Positions 29,102 through 40,699 of a stretch of 57,876 nucleotides of DNA are shown piece after piece. The first letter of the stretch is position 1, and the number at the start of each line of letters is the position of its first letter. Below the pieces are notes generated by a model that saw only the letters and a program-made list of their open reading frames with translations, had not been told where the DNA came from and did no database searches. Source of the DNA: Christensenellaceae bacterium. Lineage in GTDB: Bacteria; Bacillota; Clostridia; Christensenellales; DTU072. Where the stretch lies: contig JAIRKT010000097.1 in assembly GCA_031259965.1 (NCBI GenBank), positions 1-57,876 of the forward strand. The letters run 5' to 3'. The translations under genes were made by a program, and so were the position numbers.

Positions 29102-29467
29102 GCTTTTTGATACAAAAGCGTTATCTTTCTATCTTGTGAAAATAACTTAAAATTCTAAACTTTATTACTTTGTTTGGACCCAAAATAAAAGTCAAAACAT
29201 AAATTCTAAAGAGTCTATCTCAGGCACTAACTTTGACTAGATTTTTGGTTTTTGATTACTGAAAGTTTTGAAATGTAGAAATCCTAGTTTAAATCAATTG
29301 AAAACTAAACTACGCCTCAAGACTGGTTTGAATGTCCTACATCGTTTACACTATTTGACCCTTGCATTATATGTTAGGATCTAAAAACTGGCTTGGCGTT
29401 TAAATTTAATAAAACTAAAAAACTCTAGAATTGTTGTCGGTTTTTAAAGCTTAATAACAAGAGCTAA
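29102..29467. other. Non-coding, decayed mobile-element-like DNA
   Basis: No intact frame on either strand. The composition and position between a terminator and a transposase-like fragment suggest degraded insertion-sequence material, but I cannot assign a family. Confidence 0.3.
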
Positions 29468-29668
29468 TCATAAAAACATCGTCATATACATTGGGAGATA
29501 AATAACATCATTGCTACCTACTTCAACATTATTCTTAGAAAGCACAATGCGACGGTTCAGTTTGTCTCCAATCTCTGCTACTGCTTTATCTAATGCGGCG
29601 TGGTTTTTATAACCAAAATAGTCTTTTCTTTTTGTGGTCATCTTTTTATGAAAATTACACGTTATCAA
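29468..29668 (-). pseudogene. Transposase fragment (DDE type, IS5/IS1182-like)
   Basis: A 66-residue frame whose N-terminal half reads TTKRKDYFGYKNHAALDKAV. The phrase YFGYKNH is characteristic of IS5/IS1182-type DDE transposases close to a catalytic Asp. The second half (GDKLNRRIVLSKNNVEVGSND) does not continue the expected fold. No ribosome binding site is visible. I take it as a broken remnant; a genuine small protein is less likely. Confidence 0.4.
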
Positions 29669-29730
29669 TTTATTTAACCCGCATTTAAATAAAAAACTAC
29701 AAACTAGTTAAATTTTTCCGCTTTTTAAAT

Positions 29731-29759
29731 ATTATAGATTGTTTTTTATTATCTGTCAA
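29731..29759 (-). promoter_or_regulatory. Orphan consensus sigma-A promoter facing left
   Basis: On the minus strand, TTGACA (29754-29759) and TATAAT (29731-29736) are spaced by exactly 17 bp. Downstream there is only the transposase fragment without a ribosome binding site, so it is either a relic or drives an untranslated RNA. Confidence 0.55.
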
Positions 29760-30159
29760 TAGTCATACTCACTTTATAAAAAAAATGAAATTTTTTTGAC
29801 TTGTGTTTTAAGGAAAAATATAATTTTTTTTATTAATGGCTAGCACGTATGTTTTTTCCATTTTGAGGGCACATTGGTCTGTTATTGCCAGACAAAATTT
29901 TTGAAGTGTCTTTGTTTAAACGCGCTATTAAGAAATTAAAATGCGACGGTCTCAAACGCAGATTAAAAACTTATTCCTTACATGCTTTTACTCTAAATTT
30001 AACAATTTTGGAAGGCCCTTTGCAAGAGTTTAGTTTAAATTTTGTTTTGCATTTCACTAAATTAAAAAGGTTTTAGTTTTTGTAAAAATCATCATTTTCT
30101 TTTTTTAATTTTTTTTTTGTTTTGCATATTTTTTTGTAGCTTTTAATTAAAAAATGTGG
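29760..30159. other. AT-rich intergenic region before gyrB
   Basis: Long A/T tracts and no convincing gene. A 63-codon plus-strand frame (29885-30076) has no ribosome binding site and no recognisable sequence. Confidence 0.4.
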
Positions 30160-30165
30160 TATAAT
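30157..30165 (+). promoter_or_regulatory. Extended -10 promoter of gyrB-gyrA
   Basis: TGG followed by TATAAT (30160-30165) gives an extended -10, with only a poor -35 (TAGCTT) 17 bp upstream. The predicted leader is about 40 nt. Confidence 0.55.
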
Positions 30166-30179
30166 ATAAGCATGAATTT

Positions 30180-32154
<1,975 letters not shown>

Positions 32155-32202
32155 TTTTCGTTCTTTAGAATTGTATTTGTTAAAATACTAAGAGGTTAAT
32201 AA

Positions 32203-34722
32203 ATGGGAAAAGACAAAAAAGGTTTGGATATGGAGCGCATACAAGAAGCTCTTGCCAAAACAAAAATTGTACCAATAACTGTAAAAGATGAAATGTCTAA
32301 ATCCTTTATAAGTTATGCTATGGCAGTTAATGTTAGTCGCGCCATTCCAGACGTGCGAGACGGGCTAAAACCTGTGCATAGGCGTATTCTCTATGCAATG
32401 AGTGAAATAGGTAATACTCACGATAAACCATACAAAAAGTGTGCTAGAACGGTAGGTGAAGTGCTTGGTAAATTCCATCCGCACGGAGATTCCTCTATCT
32501 ATGACGCTCTAGTGAGAATGGCACAAGATTTTACTATGCGAATGCCATTAATCGATGGACATGGCAATTTTGGATCCGTAGATGGTGATCCTCCTGCCGC
32601 ATCGAGATACACAGAATCACGATTGTCTAAAATTTCGGCTGAACTACTCAGGGATCTCGATAAAGATACAGTTGATGTCTATCCAAACTTCGATGATACT
32701 CTGACACAACCTGTTGTTTTACCTGCTAGATTTCCTAATCTATTAGTTAATGGAAGTGAAGGAATAGCGGTTGGTATGGCCACCAGCATTCCGCCTCATA
32801 ACTTAGGTGAAGTCATAGAAGCCACCATTGCATTGATAGACAATCCAGAATTAACAATTGATGATTTAATTAAATTTATACCATGCCCTGATTATCCAAC
32901 AGGTGGTATAATTTTAGGTTCAGATTCTGTGTGGCAGGCATACAAAACAGGCAAGGGCGGAATTGTTATTCGCTCTAGATGCGAGATTGTCGAGCATGAC
33001 AATCACCCCCGTATTATAGTAACAGAACTGCCTTTCCAGGTTAATAAGGCCCACCTTTTAGATTCTATCGGGCTTTTAGTAAAAACAAAAAAAATTCTAG
33101 GCATCTCTCATTTAAACGATGAATCCGATCGTTTTGGCATGCGCGTAGTTATAGATATAAAAAGAGATACCAATGCGGAAGTTTTATTAAACAGTTTGTA
33201 TAAGCAAACGGATTTGCAAGTATCTACTGGTATAACTTTCTTAGCACTCCACGAAAGCGTTCCTAAAACAATGAATCTTAAAGAAATGCTGATGGCATAT
33301 ATTTCTCATCAAAGAGAAGTAATTAGACGTCGCACAATCTTTTTGTTAAACAAAGCTCTCGAACGTGAACATCTTTTGCAGGGTTTGGTTATAGCCCTCG
33401 ATAATATAGATAATGTCGTTGAGATTATAAAAAAATCTAAGGACCGCACTGTAGCATTTACTAGACTAATGGAAACTTTTGCTTTGTCTGATAGACAAAC
33501 AAATGCTATTTTGGACATGCGTCTTTCGCGCCTTACTAGTTTAGAAGTTGACAAAACACGCCAGGAATTAGCTGCTTTGATCATTGAAATTACAGATTAT
33601 CGTGATATACTAGCCTCAGACATCAGGATTTCGAACATAGTAAAAACCGAACTGCTTGAGGTTGCGCATTCTTTCAAATCGCCACGCAAATCCGAATTGA
33701 GGTTTGATTTGTCCAAAATAAATGTTGCGGATTTGATTAACAAAGAAGACGTGGTTGTTTCTCTTACCTATCAAGGTTATGTTAAAAGAATGCCTGTCTC
33801 TGAATACAAAACACAAGGTCGTGGCGGTATCGGTGTGTATGCACACAAAACAAAGGATGAGGATTTTGTAACAAAAATGTTCATATCTTATTCTCATGAT
33901 GATTTGCTTTTCTTTAGTAATATGGGACGCGTCTTTAGGCTAAAGACTTACGAAATCCCTGAATGCACAAAATCAGCTAAAGGCAGGGCTATAGTTAACT
34001 TGTTAAATCTTGCAACCGATGAGAAAATTACTTCCCTTTTAACTATAAAATCTTATGAAACAGGTTTTATTGTTATGGCCACAAATGCTGGCACTATGAA
34101 AAAATGTCTTCTTTCGGATTTTGCTAATGTGCCTACTAAAGGGAAAAAGGCTATTATCTTACACGAAAACGAGGAGCTCATAGGCACTGAAATTACAACT
34201 GGATCAGATGAAATTATAGTAGCGGCATCTAATGGCAAATCCGTTAGGTTTAGCGAATCAGAAATCAGACAGTCGGGCAGATCCGCACATGGTGTGCGTG
34301 CTATGCGCTTGTTTGAAGACGCTAAGATGGTGGACATGGCTATAGTTAAAGAAGGTTGCTTGATTATGAGCGTCTCTGAAAATGGTTATGGCAAACTCAC
34401 AGATCCTCAAGCTTATACTGTTCATAAACGAGGTGGGCTGGGGAACAAGGCTGGCATATTTAATGAAAAAACAGGTAAACTTGTTAATTTGAAAACAGTA
34501 TCACCTCAAGATGATGATGTAATTGTTGTATCAGACAACGGCACAATGATTCGCTTCCATGCAGATAAAATCTCCAAAGTTGGACGCGCAAGCAGGGGTG
34601 TTAAATTAATGAGCATGAGAGACTCTTCTAGTAAGGTAGCATGTTTTGCAGTTGCACCTCGCGACAACGAGGCGGAGACAAAAGATATTCTCGAAGAACA
34701 AGATGATTCTTCGAACGAATAA
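32203..34722 (+). CDS. gyrA: DNA gyrase subunit A
   Basis: DNA-cleaving subunit of gyrase, 839 residues. The breakage-reunion domain contains [20 protein letters not shown] and AASRYTESR with the active-site Tyr136. The C-terminal half is a beta-pinwheel of repeated blades. The gyrase-specific GyrA-box is seen as QGRGGIGV. It ends in an acidic tail ([17 protein letters not shown]). It is the second gene of the gyrBA operon, with an AGAGG ribosome binding site before ATG, and a terminator follows. Confidence 0.98.
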   Translation: MGKDKKGLDMERIQEALAKTKIVPITVKDEMSKSFISYAMAVNVSRAIPDVRDGLKPVHRRILYAMSEIGNTHDKPYKKCARTVGEVLGKFHPHGDSSIYDALVRMAQDFTMRMPLIDGHGNFGSVDGDPPAASRYTESRLSKISAELLRDLDKDTVDVYPNFDDTLTQPVVLPARFPNLLVNGSEGIAVGMATSIPPHNLGEVIEATIALIDNPELTIDDLIKFIPCPDYPTGGIILGSDSVWQAYKTGKGGIVIRSRCEIVEHDNHPRIIVTELPFQVNKAHLLDSIGLLVKTKKILGISHLNDESDRFGMRVVIDIKRDTNAEVLLNSLYKQTDLQVSTGITFLALHESVPKTMNLKEMLMAYISHQREVIRRRTIFLLNKALEREHLLQGLVIALDNIDNVVEIIKKSKDRTVAFTRLMETFALSDRQTNAILDMRLSRLTSLEVDKTRQELAALIIEITDYRDILASDIRISNIVKTELLEVAHSFKSPRKSELRFDLSKINVADLINKEDVVVSLTYQGYVKRMPVSEYKTQGRGGIGVYAHKTKDEDFVTKMFISYSHDDLLFFSNMGRVFRLKTYEIPECTKSAKGRAIVNLLNLATDEKITSLLTIKSYETGFIVMATNAGTMKKCLLSDFANVPTKGKKAIILHENEELIGTEITTGSDEIIVAASNGKSVRFSESEIRQSGRSAHGVRAMRLFEDAKMVDMAIVKEGCLIMSVSENGYGKLTDPQAYTVHKRGGLGNKAGIFNEKTGKLVNLKTVSPQDDDVIVVSDNGTMIRFHADKISKVGRASRGVKLMSMRDSSSKVACFAVAPRDNEAETKDILEEQDDSSNE

Positions 34723-34746
34723 GTTTTGAATTTGGTTTAATATCTC

Positions 34747-34780
34747 ACACACTTTAGATAACTCTAGGGTGTGTTTTTTT
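34747..34780 (+). terminator. Rho-independent terminator after gyrA
   Basis: ACACACTTTAG (34747-34757) pairs with CTAGGGTGTGT (34764-34774) through two G-U pairs, with a 6-nt loop and a T-run. Confidence 0.85.
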
Positions 34781-34937
34781 GTTTAAAATAAAGTAATATC
34801 TTTCTATCTGCTTTATCCAAAATTTCGAATTGGGTAAAAATTCTCCCTAACGCAAAAAAACGACCCAAACTCATTGTTGACCCGCTCCTTCGCAATAAAT
34901 ATATGAAATTGTTTGTCGCTATTTTATAACTACAAAC

Positions 34938-35132
34938 CTATTTCTTCTTTTCTTTAACCTTCTTCTCAATCACCCTAACACCATTATAGAAACCACATTT
35001 TGGGCAGACGGTGTGACTAGTAATAAACTCATGGCATTGAGAACATGCTATTAAATTTGGTGTTTCTATCTTCCAGTTGGCAAATCTTGAATTGCCACTC
35101 TGTTTTGAAACCTTTCTTTTTGGTACTGCCAT
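34938..35132 (-). CDS. rpmF: 50S ribosomal protein L32
   Basis: Small zinc-ribbon ribosomal protein, 64 residues. The N-terminus MAVPKRKVSKQ and the zinc ligands CSQC and CPKC are diagnostic; the C-terminus is lysine-rich. AGGAG precedes the ATG by a normal distance. It is transcribed leftwards from its own strong promoter with a leader of about 210 nt. The common upstream partner (YceD/DUF177) is absent. Confidence 0.97.
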   Translation of the reverse strand: MAVPKRKVSKQSGNSRFANWKIETPNLIACSQCHEFITSHTVCPKCGFYNGVRVIEKKVKEKKK

Positions 35133-35160
35133 CTTAAATTTCTCCTTCCTTGGCTTAAAA

Positions 35161-35209
35161 GTTAGTCTCTAACTTACCTTTTCTAGCCTCCCGCCTTTAA
35201 GAGGCAGGC
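35161..35209 (-). promoter_or_regulatory. Structured 5' leader of rpmF
   Basis: Within the rpmF leader, GTTAG/CTAAC arms (35161-35173) and a GC-rich stem between 35186 and 35209 (GCCT and GCC arms with a bulge) can form. No T-tract follows on the transcribed strand. Autoregulation by L32 is possible but not shown. Confidence 0.4.
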
Positions 35210-35349
35210 ATTCTTGTTTTTAATGGGATTTTTGCGTGCTTTAGCTCCTTTCAATTCACAACTTTCACAAGCCTCTTAAAATTAGTCATTCGTATAAAAT
35301 AATATCCAAAATATGGATTATTAATTTTAAACTCACAAAAATCTAAATA

Positions 35350-35378
35350 AGTATAATAAAATATCACTTCCTTGTCAA
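35350..35378 (-). promoter_or_regulatory. Sigma-A promoter of rpmF
   Basis: On the minus strand, TTGACA (35373-35378), 17 bp and TATACT (35350-35355) form a near-consensus promoter. Confidence 0.8.
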
Positions 35379-35544
35379 ATATTTTTATGCGGTTTTTTTG
35401 GTCCTTTTGATTTTAAAGCGCACTTTAACTCTAATAATTGTGGTTTTTTGCATGTGTTTTCCTTGTTTGATTATATCATCATCTGTTTTTGTTTTTTTAA
35501 TTGCTCGTTTCAGAATTCTTTTAAAAATTTTATAGGAATTTTAT

Positions 35545-35573
35545 TAGACATTTAATAGTTAAAATACTATAAT
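35545..35573 (+). promoter_or_regulatory. Sigma-A promoter of serC-serA
   Basis: TAGACA (35545-35550), 17 bp and TATAAT (35568-35573). The leader of about 65 nt is too short for a T-box. Confidence 0.6.
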
Positions 35574-35646
35574 ATTTAATAATAAAATTCTAGGGTTAGA
35601 ACACTTTTGTTTCTGATCCTTTATCACTAAACAAAAAGGAGAAAAA

Positions 35647-36729
35647 ATGAAGGTTTACAATTTTTCAGCAGGCCCATCAATGCTATCTGAGGATGTAAAG
35701 ATTGAAGCTCAACGCGATTTTTTGAATTACTCAAATAGCGGCATGTCAGTTACAGAAATGAGTCACCGATCTAAACAATTCGAAGAAATTCACAATGCTG
35801 GGATTTCGCTTTTAAGAGAACTAATGAACATAAGCAATAATTACGCTGTATTGTTTTTACAAGGTGGGGCATCTCAGCAATTTGACGCAGTTCCATTAAA
35901 TTTGCTAAAAACAGGACGTGCTGATTACATTGTTACTGGCAATTTTGCATCTAAAGCAGCCCAGGAAGCTAAAAAATATGGAGATATTTCAATTGCTGCT
36001 TCTTCAAAAAACAAAAATTATAACTACATCCCAGACCTTGACACAATCGTATTTAGAGAAAACATAGATTATGTGCATATAACACAAAACAATACTATTT
36101 TTGGCACACGCTATACCTCTCTTCCAAAAACAAGCGCACCTCTTGTAACGGACGCCTCCAGCATGATCCTCTCAGAGGAGCTTGATGTTGCTAAATTCGG
36201 GCTTATCTATGCAGGAGCACAAAAAAACATAGGCCCTGCGGGTTTAACGGTTGTAATTGTGCGAAAAGATCTCATATCGACGCCGATGTCGATCTGCCCT
36301 ACTATGCTCAAATATTCAATACAGGAAGAAAATAATAGTTTGTATAACACCCCACCATGTTTTTGTATCTATATGGCAATGCTTGCCTTCAAACAATTGA
36401 AAAAGATGGGTGGTATTCAGGAAATTTACAAATTGAATGTGAGAAAAGCTGATCTTCTCTATGACTTCATAGACAACTCCGCTTTTTATACAAACAACGT
36501 AAACAAAAAGGATCGTTCTTTAATGAACGTGCCATTTACAACCCCATCTGCTGAATTAGATGCCTCCTTTGTAAAAGAGGCCGCAAATTATGGGCTTGTT
36601 TCACTAAAAGGCCATAGATCGGTAGGTGGAATGCGCGCTAGCATTTATAATGCTATGCCCATAGACGGTGTCGAAAAACTAATATCATTTATGAAACAAT
36701 TTGAGATCCAAAACAAATCTTGCCATTAA
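35647..36729 (+). CDS. serC: Phosphoserine aminotransferase SerC
   Basis: PLP enzyme converting 3-phosphohydroxypyruvate and glutamate to phosphoserine in serine biosynthesis. The N-terminus YNFSAGPSMLSEDV, the LQGGASQQFD loop and the PLP lysine in GAQKNIGPAG (Lys193) are typical; RSVGGMRASIYNAM near the end binds substrate. 360 residues is the normal length. AAAAGGAG precedes the ATG. serA starts 13 bp after its stop codon, so the two form an operon; no serB phosphatase gene is nearby. Confidence 0.97.
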   Translation: MKVYNFSAGPSMLSEDVKIEAQRDFLNYSNSGMSVTEMSHRSKQFEEIHNAGISLLRELMNISNNYAVLFLQGGASQQFDAVPLNLLKTGRADYIVTGNFASKAAQEAKKYGDISIAASSKNKNYNYIPDLDTIVFRENIDYVHITQNNTIFGTRYTSLPKTSAPLVTDASSMILSEELDVAKFGLIYAGAQKNIGPAGLTVVIVRKDLISTPMSICPTMLKYSIQEENNSLYNTPPCFCIYMAMLAFKQLKKMGGIQEIYKLNVRKADLLYDFIDNSAFYTNNVNKKDRSLMNVPFTTPSAELDASFVKEAANYGLVSLKGHRSVGGMRASIYNAMPIDGVEKLISFMKQFEIQNKSCH

Positions 36730-36742
36730 AAAGGAGTATCCC

Positions 36743-37909
36743 ATGTACAATATTCTCAAACTAAATTCCATAAGCTCTAAGGCCAGTGAAATTTTAGGGA
36801 CAAATTATTCTTTGCTAGATCAACACCCCGATCCTGATGCAATTTTAGTGCGCAGCTGTGCTATGACTGATTATGCTCCCTCCCCTGCTCTAAGAGCTGT
36901 AGCGAGAGCAGGCGCTGGCGTTAACAACATCCCCATCCAAAGAATGACAGAAAATGGAATTGTGGTTTTTAATACTCCTGGCGCAAATGCCAATGCTGTC
37001 AAAGAACTTGTTCTTTGTGGATTGTTTTTAGCAGCACGTGATATAATAAGCGGCATAAATTGGGTTTGTAGTCAGGACGAGAATGATATTGACCTGCCAA
37101 AAAGAGTTGAAAAACAAAAGGGACTGTATGCTGGGCATGAGATTCTGGGGAAAACCATAGGCGTCGTTGGACTGGGTGCAATTGGAATAAAGGTAGCAAA
37201 TTCAGCTGAAGCTCTGGGACTTAGCGTTTTAGCAAACGATCCACACATGCCAGAACACGCCAGATGCGCTTTAAAAAGTGAAATAACTATAACCTCCTTA
37301 GATGAAATTTTGCGTTTGTCTGACTATATTACATTCCACGTCCCTTTAGTAAACGAGACGCGCGGCATGATTAACAAAAATTTGTTATCTAAAGCAAAAC
37401 CAGGGGTTACAATATTAAACATGAGTAGAGCAGAAATTGCAAACTCAGAGGACATTAAAAGTGCGCTTGCTAGTGGTTCTTTGAAAAAATATATTGTTGA
37501 CTTCCCCACTCCTGAACTTATAAAAGTAAACGGTGTTATCTCCATCCCTCACCTAGGCGCTAGCACAGAGGAAGCGGAAGAAAACTGCGCAATTATGGCG
37601 GCCTCTCAATTAAAGGACTACTTAGAGACTGGTAATATTTCTAATAGCGTTAACTTCCCCAATTTAGCAAAGCCTCTTGCATCATCTAACAGATTTGCGG
37701 TATTATACAAAACTGGTGATCTCTGCTTCAAATCAGCACTAGATACCCTTTTATTAGACACCACATATTCTCTCGCTCTCGCCGAAAAAAATGAAATGGG
37801 TTATGCTCTTATTGATTTAGATTTATCAAAATTAACCAATTCAGGACCTCTTCTCGAAAACCTGATTTCCTCGATTAATGGAGTTGTATGGGTTCAAAAG
37901 ATTTTTTAA
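36743..37909 (+). CDS. serA: D-3-phosphoglycerate dehydrogenase SerA
   Basis: NAD-dependent first enzyme of serine biosynthesis, 388 residues. The substrate domain contains SPALRAVARAGAGVNNI; the Rossmann motif GVVGLGAIG binds NAD. The catalytic trio can be placed as Arg in MSRAEIAN, Glu in PTPELIKV and His in SIPHLGAST. The C-terminal ~80 residues resemble an ACT domain (serine feedback), as in the short clostridial form. Start ATG 36743 follows AAGGAG; the earlier in-frame start overlaps serC. It is the second gene of the serCA operon. Confidence 0.93.
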   Translation: MYNILKLNSISSKASEILGTNYSLLDQHPDPDAILVRSCAMTDYAPSPALRAVARAGAGVNNIPIQRMTENGIVVFNTPGANANAVKELVLCGLFLAARDIISGINWVCSQDENDIDLPKRVEKQKGLYAGHEILGKTIGVVGLGAIGIKVANSAEALGLSVLANDPHMPEHARCALKSEITITSLDEILRLSDYITFHVPLVNETRGMINKNLLSKAKPGVTILNMSRAEIANSEDIKSALASGSLKKYIVDFPTPELIKVNGVISIPHLGASTEEAEENCAIMAASQLKDYLETGNISNSVNFPNLAKPLASSNRFAVLYKTGDLCFKSALDTLLLDTTYSLALAEKNEMGYALIDLDLSKLTNSGPLLENLISSINGVVWVQKIF

Positions 37910-38036
37910 ATTAGTTTTCTTTTATCTCTTTTCAAAATCTTTTTGATGGCTTCCTCTTTTTGTCTAGTAATCATTTTTTCTTTTAGTATTTCAAAACTTT
38001 TCTTTTTTTTACAGTCTAGATATTTATAACAATAAA

Positions 38037-38064
38037 AGAGCCCCTTTGCGGGGCTCTGTTTTTT
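38037..38064. terminator. Bidirectional terminator between serA and the leftward lipoprotein gene
   Basis: AGAGCCCC and GGGGCTCT flank a 5-nt TTTGC loop; a T-run follows on the plus strand and a TTTTATTGTT stretch on the minus strand, so both convergent genes could end here. Confidence 0.85.
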
Positions 38065-38075
38065 GTTTTTTTGTT

Positions 38076-40652
38076 TTATCTGATTCTTGTTACATAGAAT
38101 GCTGGATAGAAAACCATATCGTAATCAAATGTGTCATCTGGCCTTACGATGTACTTAAAATCCTTATCTAAGAACCAACCAGCAAATTCAAAGAAGTAAG
38201 TTTCACCTTTGGAATTTGTATATCCGTTTTCATTATATTTAATTACTATAGCTTTAGCACCAGAATTGCCTACCCATCTGTCATATGCAGAACCTGTTCC
38301 ATTCTTCCATATTGCGATTGTTGGTTTGTCTCCGTTATTAAGTGTTTCTTCCTTATAAGTCTTAATATAATCACTAAGTACTGGCTTGTTGCTTGCAGCA
38401 ATTTCTCCTGAAAAAATTCCAGCACCTGGATATTTGCTCTCCCACGTAATGTAATTACCTGAAGTTGATTCTATTGTAAAATCATCGCTTCTGTTCATTG
38501 TAGTATTTGTAGCAGTACTCAGGCTATATTTTGAATAGACTCCATCTGCATTTTTATAAGTAATAACAACTTGACTGTTTGCATACCTCAAAATCGTTTC
38601 ATGTGTGTTTAAGAACCTTGATATACTCCATGTAGTGTCATATTCTTTAGTCCATCCGTTTTGTTCATTTTTCTGATCGTCTGGGACATTGGTATCAACA
38701 ACATCAGGGCCTGCTTTCCATACTCTTTTTACAAGAAAATCTTCAAAAAACTCTTTTACTTGGATCTGATCTATAACCTGATATCTCGGTTTTCCTCTGA
38801 TTATTTCATTATGATAGGTTGCATAAGAATATACTTGTACAGCTGTTAAATCTCTGTTTATATCATCAAAACTATGTGAACCCGCAGATGTGAGCTGATC
38901 TGGAATAGAAGCGCTCGAATAATTCGAATCTATGTTGTCTTTAACTATTTTATTTCTTGCTATTTCATCCTCTTTTTGTGCGATCAAAGCAGTGTTTTTA
39001 TCTTGATCTTCTTTTTTGTTTTCACGATCAATTTCTGCAAGCAGAATAACATTATCTTTTTTCAGAGATTGTATTCCTCTTATTGTGTCTGCATTGTATG
39101 AGTATATTTGATTTTCTAAAATGTCTTTTGGTATGTTATTTATTTTTGTGGCATTGGTCTTTAACAATGAATGACTAAGAAAATATGTCTCAGGTTTTAT
39201 TCTTTCTACTTGGTATTCGACATACAAGATGTCTTCATAATAATTGCTTCTTTCTTCATCATTTTCTATTTTATCGCGCAGACTCTCAGACAATGATAAA
39301 TATGCTTTGCTTTTTTCTTGGTAGCTTTTTACATTTGCTTCGATACCTGTGTACTCATAGTTAATGTCACTCATCACAAGGAGGGATTGCATTCTTGTTG
39401 ATTTAATTGATGTCATCATCTGTTCAGAATATGTTTTACCTCCAGACGATGTTGTAAAATGCGTTCCTGCGTCACTCATGTCTTGAAATTGATTATCGCC
39501 ATACTTTTCTTTGTAAACTGTTTTTTCTTGTTTTTCAATTTCATTTTGGAATGTGAAATGTGTGTTATAATACTCTGCATAAAAACTTGCAGTGTAGCGG
39601 TATGCATATGCATAATGCTCTCTATCATATTTAGTATACTGTTTGGCTTCTTCTAATGTGTTAAAATACTCTTTAACACCTAGTGCTAAATATTCTTCGT
39701 AGTTTGAACGAGTGTACTTTTCTGACCAAAACATATAGTCTTTTAATTGATATGCGTAGTGAAACCCATAAAGTTTTACCATCGATGCCTTGACTGTGGG
39801 TATGTAATCATCATTTAATGATACGTATACGTTGAAGGCTTTATAATACGATAGTGTTTCATAATCAAATATTATAGCTTTCATAAAACCATCAAAGGTA
39901 TTAACATTCTCAGATGAATCAGCAACATAATATTTATTGATTGCTGCTTCATAGGCGGCCCTCATTTCAACATCAACCACTTTTTGTGAGTAAGCCACAA
40001 TTTCAACAGCCACTCTTGCAAGTTCGTCACCAGATTCTCCGAATATTTGCGCCAGCTCTCCCATCATTTTATATTCTTTTAAGCGCAAAACTTCTGTTAT
40101 GTATCGCTCTTTCCCGTTTATTGTTATTTTTGTATCTTCATCTTCATCATATATATCATTCAAATCTTCCAACTCATCATAATCATTAAGAAAATCTCCT
40201 TTTCCTATTTCTAATTCATAGGGCTTTGAATTGTTGTCATTAGATCTAACTATGTATTTAACAAGCAAATTCATTTTTTCTTGTTTCAAGGCTGCCTTCG
40301 AAAATCTTTCTAGGATATCTGATGCCTTAGATAAGGTAAATATTTTTCTTGCGGTGCTCACATCATCATCCCATGTAAATGTGTCAGCATCATATCCTGT
40401 ATTTGTTCGCTCAACTAGGATTTTTGCAGCAAGATCCTGTTCGTTCTTTGTTTTTACATCCCCCTCATATTCAACTGCAGCAGGATCATAATATGTTTTG
40501 CTGGTGCTATAATCAGTTAATGCTGCCAATTCCTGAACAATTGGTGTGGTTTTGCTTTTGTCCGTTGGTTTTGGGTCGCAAGCGACTAAGACCATAACGA
40601 ACAGCAAAACAAGCGTCATCATTAAACTTAATCTTAAAACCGTTTTTTTCAT
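38076..40652 (-). CDS. Large lipoprotein of unknown function
   Basis: 858 residues. A type II signal peptide ends in a lipobox LVAC (Cys25), so the protein should be lipid-anchored outside the membrane. The body is hydrophilic, Tyr/Glu/Lys-rich and largely helical (for example KQEKTVYKEKYGD and LLAEIDRENKKEDQDKNTAL), without a fold I recognise. The C-terminus (YFFEFAGWFLDKDFKYIV, then MVFYPAF) resembles a single InlB B-type/Flg_new repeat, as found many times in the neighbouring giant lipoprotein. AAGGAG lies before the ATG. It could be a surface or substrate-binding protein; no enzyme motif is visible. Confidence 0.75.
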   Translation of the reverse strand: MKKTVLRLSLMMTLVLLFVMVLVACDPKPTDKSKTTPIVQELAALTDYSTSKTYYDPAAVEYEGDVKTKNEQDLAAKILVERTNTGYDADTFTWDDDVSTARKIFTLSKASDILERFSKAALKQEKMNLLVKYIVRSNDNNSKPYELEIGKGDFLNDYDELEDLNDIYDEDEDTKITINGKERYITEVLRLKEYKMMGELAQIFGESGDELARVAVEIVAYSQKVVDVEMRAAYEAAINKYYVADSSENVNTFDGFMKAIIFDYETLSYYKAFNVYVSLNDDYIPTVKASMVKLYGFHYAYQLKDYMFWSEKYTRSNYEEYLALGVKEYFNTLEEAKQYTKYDREHYAYAYRYTASFYAEYYNTHFTFQNEIEKQEKTVYKEKYGDNQFQDMSDAGTHFTTSSGGKTYSEQMMTSIKSTRMQSLLVMSDINYEYTGIEANVKSYQEKSKAYLSLSESLRDKIENDEERSNYYEDILYVEYQVERIKPETYFLSHSLLKTNATKINNIPKDILENQIYSYNADTIRGIQSLKKDNVILLAEIDRENKKEDQDKNTALIAQKEDEIARNKIVKDNIDSNYSSASIPDQLTSAGSHSFDDINRDLTAVQVYSYATYHNEIIRGKPRYQVIDQIQVKEFFEDFLVKRVWKAGPDVVDTNVPDDQKNEQNGWTKEYDTTWSISRFLNTHETILRYANSQVVITYKNADGVYSKYSLSTATNTTMNRSDDFTIESTSGNYITWESKYPGAGIFSGEIAASNKPVLSDYIKTYKEETLNNGDKPTIAIWKNGTGSAYDRWVGNSGAKAIVIKYNENGYTNSKGETYFFEFAGWFLDKDFKYIVRPDDTFDYDMVFYPAFYVTRIR

Positions 40653-40699
40653 AAACGTTTTCTCCTTTTCTTAAATTAGTTTATCTCTTTTTTGACAGC

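Noticed and set aside
29885-30076. 63-codon plus-strand frame before gyrB
   Set aside because: No Shine-Dalgarno, basic low-complexity composition, and no family resemblance.
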